Shown in pieces: positions 1 to 8,900 of a stretch of 64,000 bases of DNA. The position numbers and the translations under genes were made by a program. Source of the stretch: Paractinoplanes ovalisporus (GTDB lineage Bacteria; Actinomycetota; Actinomycetes; Mycobacteriales; Micromonosporaceae); the NCBI RefSeq assembly GCF_016834655.1, contig NZ_JAENHP010000019.1, positions 124,001 through 188,000 of the forward strand. Reading direction: 5' to 3'. Within the stretch, counting starts at the first letter, position 1; each line of letters begins with the position of its first letter. The notes beneath the pieces were generated by a model, which made no database searches, was not told where the DNA came from, and saw only the letters and a program-made list of their open reading frames with translations.

Positions 1-425
1 GTGGCGGCGTGGGCGATCGCCCCGAAGACCGCGCCCCAGGCCGCGCCGATGAGCAGGCAGACCAGGATCACGCCGAACCAGCCGGAGTCGCTGAACAGGC
101 CGAACAGCAGGCCCACGAAGAGGCCGAACCACGCGCCGCTGGCCGCGCCGGCCAGGGCCGCCCGGCCGGTGGTGAGCCGGCCCAGCACGTTCTCGACCAG
201 ACGCAGCTCGGTGCCGATGATCGCGGTGCGCTCGACCGGGAACTTGTTGTCGGACAGGGTGTCGACGGCCTTCTGGGCCTGCGCGTAGTCGGGGTAGGTG
301 CCGACCACCACGGTCGGTGAACCGGCCGCGGACTGGGTCTGCGAGGGCAGGCTGGGCACTCCGGCCGGCCCGGGCGGGACGGCGGCGCCGGTTGTCGGGT
401 TATCGGGGGTATTGGGCGTCGTCAT
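1..425 (-). CDS. General stress protein 17M-like (YflT-type) membrane protein, 5' part only
   Basis: The gene runs leftward from an ATG at 425-423 and is still open at base 1, so only the first 141 codons are visible. The N-terminus (about 40 residues) is rich in Pro, Thr and Gly. It is followed by a segment starting PTVVVGTYPDYAQAQKAVD that resembles the general stress protein 17M/YflT domain, which detects as a small alpha-beta unit in bacterial stress proteins. Next come glycine-rich hydrophobic stretches ending in a WGAVFGAIAHAA segment, probably two membrane-spanning helices packed by glycines. The start overlaps the stop of the upstream phosphatase gene as ATGA, so the two are probably translated together. 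The exact function is not known; the domain assignment is by eye. Confidence 0.75.
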   Translation of the reverse strand, partial: MTTPNTPDNPTTGAAVPPGPAGVPSLPSQTQSAAGSPTVVVGTYPDYAQAQKAVDTLSDNKFPVERTAIIGTELRLVENVLGRLTTGRAALAGAASGAWFGLFVGLLFGLFSDSGWFGVILVCLLIGAAWGAVFGAIAHAA

Positions 426-1387
426 TTCTTGGTGCCTCCCTTGACGCGGCGCGCGGTGGCGCCGGACTTCTTCGGGCGAGCGGGCGCGGCCGGCGCGACC
501 GGGGGGACCAGCCGGTCACCGGCGGCGAACCGCACCCAGACGAGAAAGACCGCGGCCGCGGCGGCGGCGATCGCGGCCGAGCCGGTCAGGAACGCGAACC
601 GGCCCGAGACGAGGTCGGGCATCGAGCGCTCGGACATCGAGACCGCGGCCAGGCCGACGGCGCCGGCCGCCCCGGCCACGGCGCCGATCGCGAGCAGCGG
701 CACGGTCACCAGACGGCTGGGCGGCTGGGTGCCGCCGGGGGCGTTCCACCGGCGTACGCGGATCAGGAAAACGGCCACCGACGCCCACGCCGTCGTCACC
801 GCCAGCGCGGCCACGGTGTCGCTCGGCCGGTGCCACTCGGCCCAGACCGTGGCGACCGCGATCACCGTGACGTACGCGAAACCGACCAGGGCCACCATGC
901 CGCGCAGGGCCTGCGGCAGCACCAGGATCACCGCGAACGCCACCGAGGCGGCGGCCGTGGTGTGGCCGGACGGGAACGAGTTCGGCATCGAGAAGCCGTC
1001 GAGGTCGGGCCGGGTGAGGTGGGTCTTCATCAGCTGCGTCGTCACGTTGGCGCCGATCACCAGCATGGCCGCGCCCAGAGCCAGGTCGATCCGCTTGCGC
1101 AGCACGCCGACGACCGCGGCGAACAGGCAGACGAGCACGAGGCTGGCCAGCGACGTGCCGTTGAGCGTGCGGTCGAGCACCTCGACGACGCGGGGGTGGC
1201 TGACGTCGCCGCCGCGCATCGCCGTCGTGTCGACCCGCTGGCCCAGCGTGGTGCGGACGAAGACCTGGTAGAGAGCGCCGGCCGCGACCGCGGCGAGCAG
1301 CGCGATGGCGATCGGCGCGAGCAGGTGGCGCGCGCCGCGGGGACGCGCAACCGTCGTCGGCTGCTCGGGGGACGCCAGGACCGTCAT
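422..1387 (-). CDS. PAP2-family membrane phosphatase
   Basis: The 321-residue protein has about six hydrophobic segments and the three phosphatase motifs of the PAP2 superfamily. These are Lys121 with Arg126-Pro127, the P-S-G-H motif at 139-142, and W-H-R-P-S-D at 185-190 with His186 as the probable nucleophile. Members dephosphorylate lipid phosphates such as phosphatidic acid or undecaprenyl pyrophosphate at the membrane; the substrate here cannot be read from sequence. The first motif has a shorter spacing than the usual K-x6-R-P, and the Ser-Arg that usually opens the third motif is not present in standard form. It is the first gene of a leftward pair with the stress protein (4-nt ATGA overlap). 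The C-terminus is a basic, Lys/Arg-rich tail. Confidence 0.85.
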   Translation of the reverse strand: MTVLASPEQPTTVARPRGARHLLAPIAIALLAAVAAGALYQVFVRTTLGQRVDTTAMRGGDVSHPRVVEVLDRTLNGTSLASLVLVCLFAAVVGVLRKRIDLALGAAMLVIGANVTTQLMKTHLTRPDLDGFSMPNSFPSGHTTAAASVAFAVILVLPQALRGMVALVGFAYVTVIAVATVWAEWHRPSDTVAALAVTTAWASVAVFLIRVRRWNAPGGTQPPSRLVTVPLLAIGAVAGAAGAVGLAAVSMSERSMPDLVSGRFAFLTGSAAIAAAAAAVFLVWVRFAAGDRLVPPVAPAAPARPKKSGATARRVKGGTKK

Positions 1388-1480
1388 GGGCGGTGTCCTT
1401 CTGATGCGTGGGCGGTGGGCGAGGCGCCTGCGGTTTGCCCAGCCGGCCGCTTTTCTAAGCGCGAGAAATCATATGTCCCT

Positions 1481-1531
1481 GCGGGCGCGGGAGCCGCAAC
1501 GGATTCGCACCCGTTCGCGATCCGGGCCCGC
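1481..1531 (+). other. Possible structured leader upstream of the cell-wall hydrolase gene
   Basis: GCGGGC at 1481-1486 can pair with GCCCGC at 1526-1531. Inside it AACGG at 1499-1503 pairs with CCGTT at 1511-1515 around an 8-nt loop, giving a nested two-helix fold about 57 nt before the start codon of the secreted glucosaminidase. Cell-wall hydrolases of actinobacteria are often under cyclic-di-AMP (ydaO) riboswitch control, but I could not find the conserved ydaO core here. It is best seen as an unclassified potential structure in a 200-bp divergent intergenic region. Confidence 0.3.
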
Positions 1532-1587
1532 AACGCCGTTTCGCGACCTTCTTACGGACGCCGCCGTAACGAAGGAGACGTTCTTAC

Positions 1588-2736
1588 ATGAGGCAGTACG
1601 CCCGCCGGTTCGCCGGACCCCTGCTGGTTGCCGCCGTCGGTGCCGGTCTCGTAGTCGCGCCCGCCGCCGCCAACGCGGCCGGGGCCACGCTCACGGTCGA
1701 CGTGCGCAGCACGCTCAAGGTGCGCTCCGAGCCGTCCCTGGCCGCCAAGGTGGTCGGTTCGCTGCGTGACAACCAGCGGGTCTCCGCGGTCTGCTCGGTC
1801 ACCGGCCAGAGCGTCCGGGGCTCGGTGCGCACCACCGCCCAGTGGGACAGGCTCAGCACGGGTGGTTACATCACCCACGCGTACGTGAGCGTCAGCGGAA
1901 GCCTCCCCAAGTGCGCCACCAGGTCGCCGCAGGCCGAGGCGGTCAAGACCAAGCCCGCGACGGCCAAGCCGGCCGCCTCCAAGTACAAGACCGGCACGGT
2001 GAAGAGCGCCGACGGCAAGGTCAACATCCGGACCGGCCCGTCGACCGCCTCGCCGGTCAAGCGCGTGGTCGCCACCGGTGCCAAGGTCAGCGGGGTCTGC
2101 TACGTGGCCGGCACCAAGGTCGTGGGCACGGTCCGCACCACCACCCAGTGGAACCGTCTCTCCGACGGCACCTACATCTCGCACGCGTACGTGGTCTCGC
2201 CCGCCCTGTCGGTCTGCCCGGGCACCTCGGCCACGCCGTCGACGCCGGCCACCTCGCTGACGCCGGAGCAGTTCATCAAGGCCGCCGTCCCGGGTGCCCA
2301 GCAGGGCTGGCGCGAGTACGGCGTGCCGGCGTCGGTGACCATCGCGCAGGCGATCCTGGAGTCGGGCTGGGGCCGCAGTGGTCTGTCGACGGTCGACCGC
2401 AACTACTTCGGCATCAAGTGCCAGAGCGGCAGGTACGGCACGCTGGCCAACGGTTGCCACGACTACAACACCCAGGAGTGCACCAAGGCCGGCAGCTGCT
2501 TCTCGACCACGGCCAGCTTCCGCACGTACGCCTCGATGGGCCACTCGTTCCGTGACCACGGCAACTTCCTGCGGGTGAACCCCCGCTACGCCGGTGCCTT
2601 CAACTACACCAAGCAGGCCAACAGCTTCATCTGGAAGGTGTGGAAGGCCGGGTACGCGACCGACCCGAACTACTACACCAAGGTCACCACCCTGATGGCG
2701 CAGCAGAACCTCTACCAGTACGACACCTGGAAGTAA
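1588..2736 (+). CDS. Secreted SH3-SH3-glucosaminidase cell-wall hydrolase
   Basis: A 382-residue exported protein. Residues 1-31 form a signal peptide (basic start, hydrophobic core, A-A-N-A-A cleavage region). Two bacterial SH3-like repeats follow at about 33-110 and 134-210. They share the pattern R-T-T-x-Q-W-x-R-L-S and end in a paired cysteine region, and are joined by an Ala/Lys/Pro linker. Residues 225-382 are a glucosaminidase (FlgJ/LytG-type) domain; Glu258 in I-L-E-S-G-W-G is the expected catalytic acid. It should cut the glycan strand of peptidoglycan outside the membrane. The ATG is preceded by GAAGGAG, which fixes the start. It lies alone between a divergent phosphatase gene and a strong terminator. 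Confidence 0.9.
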   Translation: MRQYARRFAGPLLVAAVGAGLVVAPAAANAAGATLTVDVRSTLKVRSEPSLAAKVVGSLRDNQRVSAVCSVTGQSVRGSVRTTAQWDRLSTGGYITHAYVSVSGSLPKCATRSPQAEAVKTKPATAKPAASKYKTGTVKSADGKVNIRTGPSTASPVKRVVATGAKVSGVCYVAGTKVVGTVRTTTQWNRLSDGTYISHAYVVSPALSVCPGTSATPSTPATSLTPEQFIKAAVPGAQQGWREYGVPASVTIAQAILESGWGRSGLSTVDRNYFGIKCQSGRYGTLANGCHDYNTQECTKAGSCFSTTASFRTYASMGHSFRDHGNFLRVNPRYAGAFNYTKQANSFIWKVWKAGYATDPNYYTKVTTLMAQQNLYQYDTWK

Positions 2737-2751
2737 GCCGTTCCGAACAGC

Positions 2752-2790
2752 TCACCCCCGTCGGCCGAACCGCGCCGACGGGGGTGATTT
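2752..2790 (+). terminator. Strong intrinsic terminator after the glucosaminidase gene
   Basis: TCACCCCCGTCGGC (2752-2765) and GCCGACGGGGGTGA (2774-2787) form a perfect 14-bp stem with an 8-nt loop, followed by TTT. It begins about 15 bp after the stop codon and ends about 22 bp before the next start. Confidence 0.9.
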
Positions 2791-2796
2791 GCACTT

Positions 2797-2802
2797 TATG
2801 CT
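2797..2802 (+). promoter_or_regulatory. Putative -10 element of a leaderless histidine kinase transcript
   Basis: TATGCT fits the actinobacterial -10 pattern TAnnnT and lies 7 nt before the in-frame GTG at 2810. There is no ribosome-binding site before that GTG, and the space after the preceding terminator is only about 22 bp, so a leaderless start fits best. No clear -35 is visible. Confidence 0.45.
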
Positions 2803-2809
2803 CAATTCA

Positions 2810-5134
2810 GTGAAGCGTCGGGAGCCCTCAACCGCCGCGGCGGGCCTCCTGTCCGCCGCCGTGGTCCTCGTCGTCGGGCTCACCGTCGTGGTGTCGGTCT
2901 ACGCCTCGATGCGGGCGAACCAGCGCGAGAACGCCGACCGGGTGATGGACCAGCGGACCGCCGTGGCCGCGGCGGCCGTGCGCACCGAGACCGAGCGCTA
3001 CCGCTCCCTGGTCGAGACGGCGGCCGCCGGCATCAGCACCAACACCGCGCTGACCTGGGACGACTTCGACACCGCGACCGCGCCGCTGGCCTCGGCCAAC
3101 CTGATCGGCGCGGCCTCCCTGGCCTTCGTGGTGCCGGTGGGCACGACCGGGATCGCGGCCGCGCAGACCCTGTGGCGGGGCCGCGGGGCGGAGGGGCTGA
3201 CCCTGAAGCCCGTCGTGGCCGCCGAGGAGCACTACTTCACGATCTTCACCCGTACGCTCAACGCGACCGGCCCGCCGATGAACGGGCTCGACATCGCGGC
3301 GGCCCCCGAGGCGGCCACGACCCTGGACGACTCCCGCCGGGTCGGGCAGCCCAGCGTCTCCGACACGTACGTGCTGCTGCGCGACCGCAACCTGCCGGCC
3401 GCCCAGCAGCAGCGTTCGTTCGTCTTCGCGGCGCCGATCTGGACGCGCGCCAACCATCCCGAGTTCCGCGGCTGGATCGTCCTGGGCCTGCGCGGCGAGG
3501 ACTTCCTCTCCGGCGTGCTGGCCACCGTCAGCCAGGGCCAGCTGGACGGTGAACTGCTCGCCACCGGCCGCGACGGCACCCGGCCGGTGGTCGCCGCCTA
3601 CACCGTTCCCGGTGACGCCGACCTGACCCGCAGCGTCGACCTCGTGGTCGCCGACCGGGGCTGGACGCTGATCACCCGGGCCGACGCTTCGCACCTGCCG
3701 GGCGCGTCCAGCCGCCTGCCGCTGACCCTGCTGCTCACCGGCAGCGGGATGTCGGTGCTGCTGGCCGGCCTGATCTATGTGCTGGCGACCGGCCGGGCCC
3801 GGGCCGTGGCCCGGGTGCACGAGGCCACCGTCGAGCTGCGCCAGGCCGAAGCGGAGAGCCGGCACCAGGCCGGGCTGCTCAGCGCGATCATGTCGAGCAT
3901 CAGCGACGCGGTCGGCGTGGTCGACGACAAGGGCGCCTTCCTGCTGCACAACCCGGCCGCGCGGGAGCTGCTCGGGGTGGACGAGGACGCGGACGACCCG
4001 GACGCCTGGCAGCAGCACTACGGGCTCTTCCGGCCGGACGGGCGCACGCCGTTCCCGGTCGAGGACATGCCGCTGATCCGGGCGTTGCGCGGCGAGTCCT
4101 GCGACAACGTCGAGATGATCGTCCGCAACGCCCAGCGGCCCGAGGGCATCCTGGTCAGCGTCGACGGGCGGCCCCTGGACACGAGCGCGGGCCGGCACGG
4201 CGCGGTCGCCGTCTTCCACGACATCACCGAGATGCGGCGCTACGAGAACGACCTGGCGGTCTTCGCCGGGGTGGTGGCACACGACCTCAAGGCCCCGCTC
4301 ACCGTCATCCGCGGGCACTGCGAGGCGGCCTCCGAGGACCTCGACGAGGCGCCGGCCGACGTGCGGGGCAGCCTGGACCGGATCATCCTGGCCGTCGACC
4401 GGATGGCAGCCCTGATCGACACGCTGCTGGCCTACACGACGGCCCGGGACGCCCCGCTGCGCACCCGGCGGGTCGATCTGGGCGCGCTGGTGGCCGAGGT
4501 GGTGCACGACCGTACGGCGCATCTGCGCGACGACGACCGGCCGCAGATCGACGTCGCGTCGCTGCCGGCGGTGACGGCCGACCCGGCGATGCTGCGGCAC
4601 GTGCTGGACAACCTGCTCGGCAACGCCCTCAAGTACGTGCGGCCGGGCACGACCCCGCAGGTGCAGGTGACCGCGGAGGCGCACGGCGAGCACTGGGCGC
4701 GCATCGAGGTCGCGGACCGGGGGATCGGCATCCCGGACACCGCCAAGCCCGAGATCTTCGACAGCTTCCACCGGGCCCACGCCGAGGCCGGTTACGCCGG
4801 CACGGGACTGGGCCTGGCCATCTGCAAACGCATCGTGGAGCGCCACGGCGGCGAGATCGGCGTGGCCGACAACCCGGGTGGGGGCACCCGCTTCCACTTC
4901 ACGCTGCCGTTGCCCGTACGGGAAGGGGAATTTGACATGACCGGGAACAACGACGAGGCCGTCGCGCGGGCCGCCCTGGAACGGGCTCTGGCCGAGCGGG
5001 CCGCCATGGAGAACTCGCGCCTGCCCGGGCTGAGCGCGCTGCCCGCGGCCGAGCCGTCGGCGCACGACCCGGCCGCGGCCCGGCTGCGCGCGCCCGTGCC
5101 CGACCACCACCCGACGACGACCAGCGCCGAATGA
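2810..5134 (+). CDS. CHASE-PAS sensor histidine kinase
   Basis: The 774-residue membrane sensor kinase has a first membrane helix at about 11-34, an extracellular CHASE-type sensor region at about 50-230, a second membrane helix at about 302-325, a short coiled-coil, and a PAS domain at about 350-470. The HisKA segment contains the phosphoacceptor His491 in V-V-A-H-D-L-K-A-P-L, and the HATPase domain at about 580-700 has an N-box (N-L-L-G-N-A) and G-box (G-T-G-L-G-L-A). CHASE domains bind small extracellular ligands; which one is unknown. A roughly 65-residue Ala/Glu-rich tail follows the kinase. I prefer GTG 2810 over TTG 2789, which lies against the terminator stem, or ATG 2798, because of the -10 spacing. 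No response regulator is adjacent, so it is an orphan kinase. Confidence 0.85.
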   Translation: MKRREPSTAAAGLLSAAVVLVVGLTVVVSVYASMRANQRENADRVMDQRTAVAAAAVRTETERYRSLVETAAAGISTNTALTWDDFDTATAPLASANLIGAASLAFVVPVGTTGIAAAQTLWRGRGAEGLTLKPVVAAEEHYFTIFTRTLNATGPPMNGLDIAAAPEAATTLDDSRRVGQPSVSDTYVLLRDRNLPAAQQQRSFVFAAPIWTRANHPEFRGWIVLGLRGEDFLSGVLATVSQGQLDGELLATGRDGTRPVVAAYTVPGDADLTRSVDLVVADRGWTLITRADASHLPGASSRLPLTLLLTGSGMSVLLAGLIYVLATGRARAVARVHEATVELRQAEAESRHQAGLLSAIMSSISDAVGVVDDKGAFLLHNPAARELLGVDEDADDPDAWQQHYGLFRPDGRTPFPVEDMPLIRALRGESCDNVEMIVRNAQRPEGILVSVDGRPLDTSAGRHGAVAVFHDITEMRRYENDLAVFAGVVAHDLKAPLTVIRGHCEAASEDLDEAPADVRGSLDRIILAVDRMAALIDTLLAYTTARDAPLRTRRVDLGALVAEVVHDRTAHLRDDDRPQIDVASLPAVTADPAMLRHVLDNLLGNALKYVRPGTTPQVQVTAEAHGEHWARIEVADRGIGIPDTAKPEIFDSFHRAHAEAGYAGTGLGLAICKRIVERHGGEIGVADNPGGGTRFHFTLPLPVREGEFDMTGNNDEAVARAALERALAERAAMENSRLPGLSALPAAEPSAHDPAAARLRAPVPDHHPTTTSAE

Positions 5135-5155
5135 GCACGGTGGCAGGATGGGCGC

Positions 5156-5935
5156 ATGACAATTCCCGCCCTGCCCCTGGCCGGCACTTCCGTCCGGATG
5201 CCGCTGCTCGGCTTCGGAACCTGGCAGTTGCGCGGTGAGTCCGCGTACCAGGCGGTCCGGGACGCGCTCGAGGCCGGCTACCGCCACATCGACACCGCGA
5301 CCATGTACGGCAACGAGGCCGAGGTGGGCCGGGCCCTGAAAGACTCCGGCGTGCCCCGCGACGAGGTCTTCGTGACCACGAAGCTGCCGCCGGAGCGGGC
5401 CGGCCAGGAACGCGCCACGATCGAGGCGTCGTTGCGCGCGCTCGGCCTGGCCGCGGTCGACCTGTGGCTGATCCACTGGCCGCCGTCACGGGGCCGCTCG
5501 GTGCGGGTGTGGCGTGAGTTCGTCCAGGCCCGTGACCAGGGCCTGACCCGCGCGATCGGTGTCAGCAACTTCGGCGCCGACGAGATCGACGAGCTGTCCG
5601 CCGAGACCGGCGAGCGACCCGCGGTCAACCAGATCCGCTTCGGCCCGTCCCTCTACGACCCGGCGATCGTGGCCGCCCACCGCGAGCGGGGCGTGGTGCT
5701 CGAGGGCTACTCGCCGTTCAAGACCACCAACCTGCACGACCCGGTGCTGACCGGCGTCGCCGCGACCCACGGCGTCGACCCGGCCCGCGTGGTGCTGCGC
5801 TGGCACATCCAGCACGAGTTCGTGGTCATCCCCAAGTCGGCGACCCCGGAACGCATCGCCCGCAACGCCGACATCGACGGCTTCGTCCTCACCCCGGCCG
5901 AGATGGAGGCGATCAACAGCCTGGGGCGGCGTTAA
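5156..5935 (+). CDS. Aldo/keto reductase (NADPH-dependent oxidoreductase)
   Basis: The 259-residue TIM-barrel protein has the complete aldo/keto reductase tetrad: Asp46, Tyr51 (D-T-A-T-M-Y-G), Lys76 (V-T-T-K-L) and His107 (L-I-H-W-P). The C-terminal I-P-K-S-A-T-P-E-R-I motif binds the NADP phosphate. The family reduces aldehydes and ketones in the cytosol; the substrate cannot be named. It is shorter than the usual 275-280 residues but not truncated in any motif. No ribosome-binding site is evident, and CAGGAT lies 6 nt before the ATG, the same arrangement as other apparently leaderless genes here. Confidence 0.9.
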   Translation: MTIPALPLAGTSVRMPLLGFGTWQLRGESAYQAVRDALEAGYRHIDTATMYGNEAEVGRALKDSGVPRDEVFVTTKLPPERAGQERATIEASLRALGLAAVDLWLIHWPPSRGRSVRVWREFVQARDQGLTRAIGVSNFGADEIDELSAETGERPAVNQIRFGPSLYDPAIVAAHRERGVVLEGYSPFKTTNLHDPVLTGVAATHGVDPARVVLRWHIQHEFVVIPKSATPERIARNADIDGFVLTPAEMEAINSLGRR

Positions 5936-5963
5936 TCACCAGGCGTTCGCGGGCCGATCCGCC

Positions 5964-5969
5964 TATTCT
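5964..5969 (+). promoter_or_regulatory. Putative -10 element before hrpA
   Basis: TATTCT (TAnnnT type) ends 9 nt before the hrpA ATG. The sequence between has no purine-rich ribosome-binding site, so the transcript may start at or very near the ATG. Confidence 0.4.
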
Positions 5970-5978
5970 TGCTGCGCG

Positions 5979-8900
5979 ATGTCGACAACACCCGAACTCC
6001 GTAACCGCCTGGCCGATCTTCTTCCGCGTGACAGTCACCGCCTCGGGCGGCGGCTCGAGGGCACCCGGCGCATCAAGGACTCCGCGGCCCGGGCGGCCGC
6101 GCTGAGCGAGATCTCGGCCGAGATCGACCGGGCCGCGGAGCGGCTGGCCGCGCGGGTCGCGAGCGTGCCCCCGATCAGCTATCCCGAGTCGCTGCCGGTC
6201 AGCCAGCGCAAGGACGACATCGCCGCGGCCATCCGCGACCACCAGGTCGTCGTGGTGGCCGGTGAGACCGGCTCGGGCAAGACGACGCAGATCCCCAAGA
6301 TCTGCATGGAGCTGGGCCGGGGCGTCCGCGGGCAGATCGGGCACACCCAGCCGCGCCGGATCGCCGCCCGCACGGTCGCCGAGCGCATCGCCGAAGAGGT
6401 CGGGCGGCCGCTCGGCACCACCGTCGGCTACAAGGTGCGCTTCACCGACCAGGCCGGCGACGACACCATGGTCAAGGTCATGACCGACGGCATCCTGCTG
6501 GCCGAGATCCAGAACGACCGCAACCTGTTCCGCTACGACACGCTGATCATCGACGAGGCCCACGAGCGCAGCCTCAACATCGACTTCATCCTGGGCTATC
6601 TGCGCGAGCTGCTGCCCCGCCGGCCCGACCTCAAGCTGATCATCACGTCGGCCACGATCGAGACGCAGCGCTTCGCCGAGCACTTCGCCGACGCCGACGG
6701 CAAGCCGGCCCCGGTCATCGAGGTCTCCGGCCGCACGTTCCCGGTCGAGGTGCGCTATCGCCCTCTGCTCACGATGACCGAGGACGAGACCGAAGAACCC
6801 ATGGACCAGGTCGACGGCATCGCCGAGGCGGTCGACGAGCTGGGCCGCGAGGGCGACGGCGACATCCTCGTGTTCCTCTCCGGCGAGCGCGAGATCCGCG
6901 ACACGGCCGACGCGCTGGGCAAACGCAACCTCCGAAACACCGACATCGTTCCCCTGTACGGCCGTCTGTCCGCGGCCGAGCAGCACAAGGTGTTCGAGCG
7001 GCATTCGCAGCGCCGGGTCGTGCTGGCCACCAACGTCGCCGAGACGTCGCTGACCGTCCCCGGCATCCGTTACGTCATCGACCCCGGCACCGCCCGCATC
7101 AGCCGCTATTCGCACCGCCTCAAGGTGCAGCGGCTCCCGATCGAGCCGGTGTCGCAGGCCAGTGCCAACCAGCGCAAGGGCCGCTGCGGCCGGGTCGCCG
7201 ACGGCATCTGCATCCGGCTCTACTCGGAGGAGGACTTCGACGGCCGCCCCGAGTTCACCGAGCCCGAGATCCTGCGCACCAACCTGGCCAGCGTCATCCT
7301 GCAGATGACCAACCTGGGCCTGGGCGACCTGGCCCGGTTCCCGTTCATCGACCCGCCCGACCGCCGCAACATCACCGACGGCGTCAAGCTGCTCGAAGAG
7401 CTGGGCGCGCTGGCCGAGCGCAAACTCACCCCGCTCGGCCGCCAGCTGGCCCAGCTGCCGGTCGACCCGCGGCTGGCCCGCATGGTCATCGAGGCCGACC
7501 GGCAGGAATGTGTGGCCGAGGTGATGGTGATCGCGGCCGCCTTGTCCATTCAGGATCCGCGCGAGCGCCCGACCGAGAAACAGCAGCAGGCCGACGAGAA
7601 GCACGCCCGGTTCACCGACAAGGAATCGGACTTCTTCAGCTACCTCAACCTGTGGCGCTATCTGCGCGAGCGGCAGCAGGAACTGTCCGGCAACCAGTTC
7701 CGCCGGTTGTGCCGCAACGAATTCCTCAACTACCTGCGCGTGCGGGAATGGCAGGACATCTACGCGCAGCTGCGCCAGGTCGCCCGCACGCTCAATCTGT
7801 CCATCACCGAGGATCGCGAGGAGGTCGCCGAGGGCCAGCACGTGCACACCGCGCTGCTGTCCGGCCTGCTCTCGCACATCGGCCTCAAAGACACCGACAA
7901 GCGCGAATACCTGGGTGCCCGCGGGGCGAAGTTCGCCATCTTCCCGGGGTCGGCGCTGTTCAAGAAGCAGCCCCGCTGGGTGATGTCGGCCGAACTGGTC
8001 GAGACCAGCCGCCTCTGGGGCCGCGTCAACGCCCGCATCGAACCCGAGTGGGCCGAGAAGCTCGCGCCGCACCTGGTGAAACGGTCCTACTCGGAGCCGC
8101 ACTGGGAGAAGAAGCAGGGCGCCGTCATGGCGTACGAGAAGGTGACCCTGTACGGCCTTCCGATCGTGCCCCGGCGCAAGGTCGGCTATGCCAAGGTCGA
8201 CCCGGTGGTGTCGCGCGAGCTGTTCATCCGGCACGCGCTGGTCGAGGGCGACTGGGACACCCACCACAAGTTCTTCACCGACAACGCCAAGCTGCTGGCC
8301 CAGATCGAGGAGATCGAGAACCGGGCCCGCCGCCGTGACATCGCGGTCGACGACGAGACCGTGTACGCCCTCTACGACGCCCGCATCCCGGCCGACGTGG
8401 TCTCGGCGCGGCACTTCGACGCGTGGTGGAAGAAGGCCCGCCGCGACGATCCCGAGCGGCTGACGTTCACCCGCGAGCTGCTGGTCAACTCGGGGCGTGA
8501 CTCGGTCGACCCCAACGCCTATCCGGACGCCTGGCTGGCCGGCGGGGTGCGGCTGCCCCTGTCGTACTCCTTCGAACCGAACACGACGGCCGACGGCGTC
8601 ACCGTGACCGTGCCGCTGCCGCTGCTCAACAAGCTCGACCCGGAAGACTTCGTCTGGTCGGTGCCCGGCTTCCGCAAAGACGTGGTCATCGCCCTCATCC
8701 GGGCCCTGCCCAAGGCGTTGCGCACCAACTTCGTGCCGGTGCCGGACTGGGCCGAGGCCGTGCTCGACCGGGTGCCGGCCCGCCGCGGCCCGCTGCCCGA
8801 CGCGATCGCGGGCGAGCTGCGCCGGCTCACCGGCACCATCGTCCCGCGTGACGCGTGGCGGCCCGACCAGGTGCCCGATCATCTGCGGGTCAACTTCCGG

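Noticed and set aside
1481..1531. ydaO (c-di-AMP) riboswitch
   Set aside because: Location before a cell-wall hydrolase fits, but the conserved core sequences could not be found; kept only as a weak structured leader.
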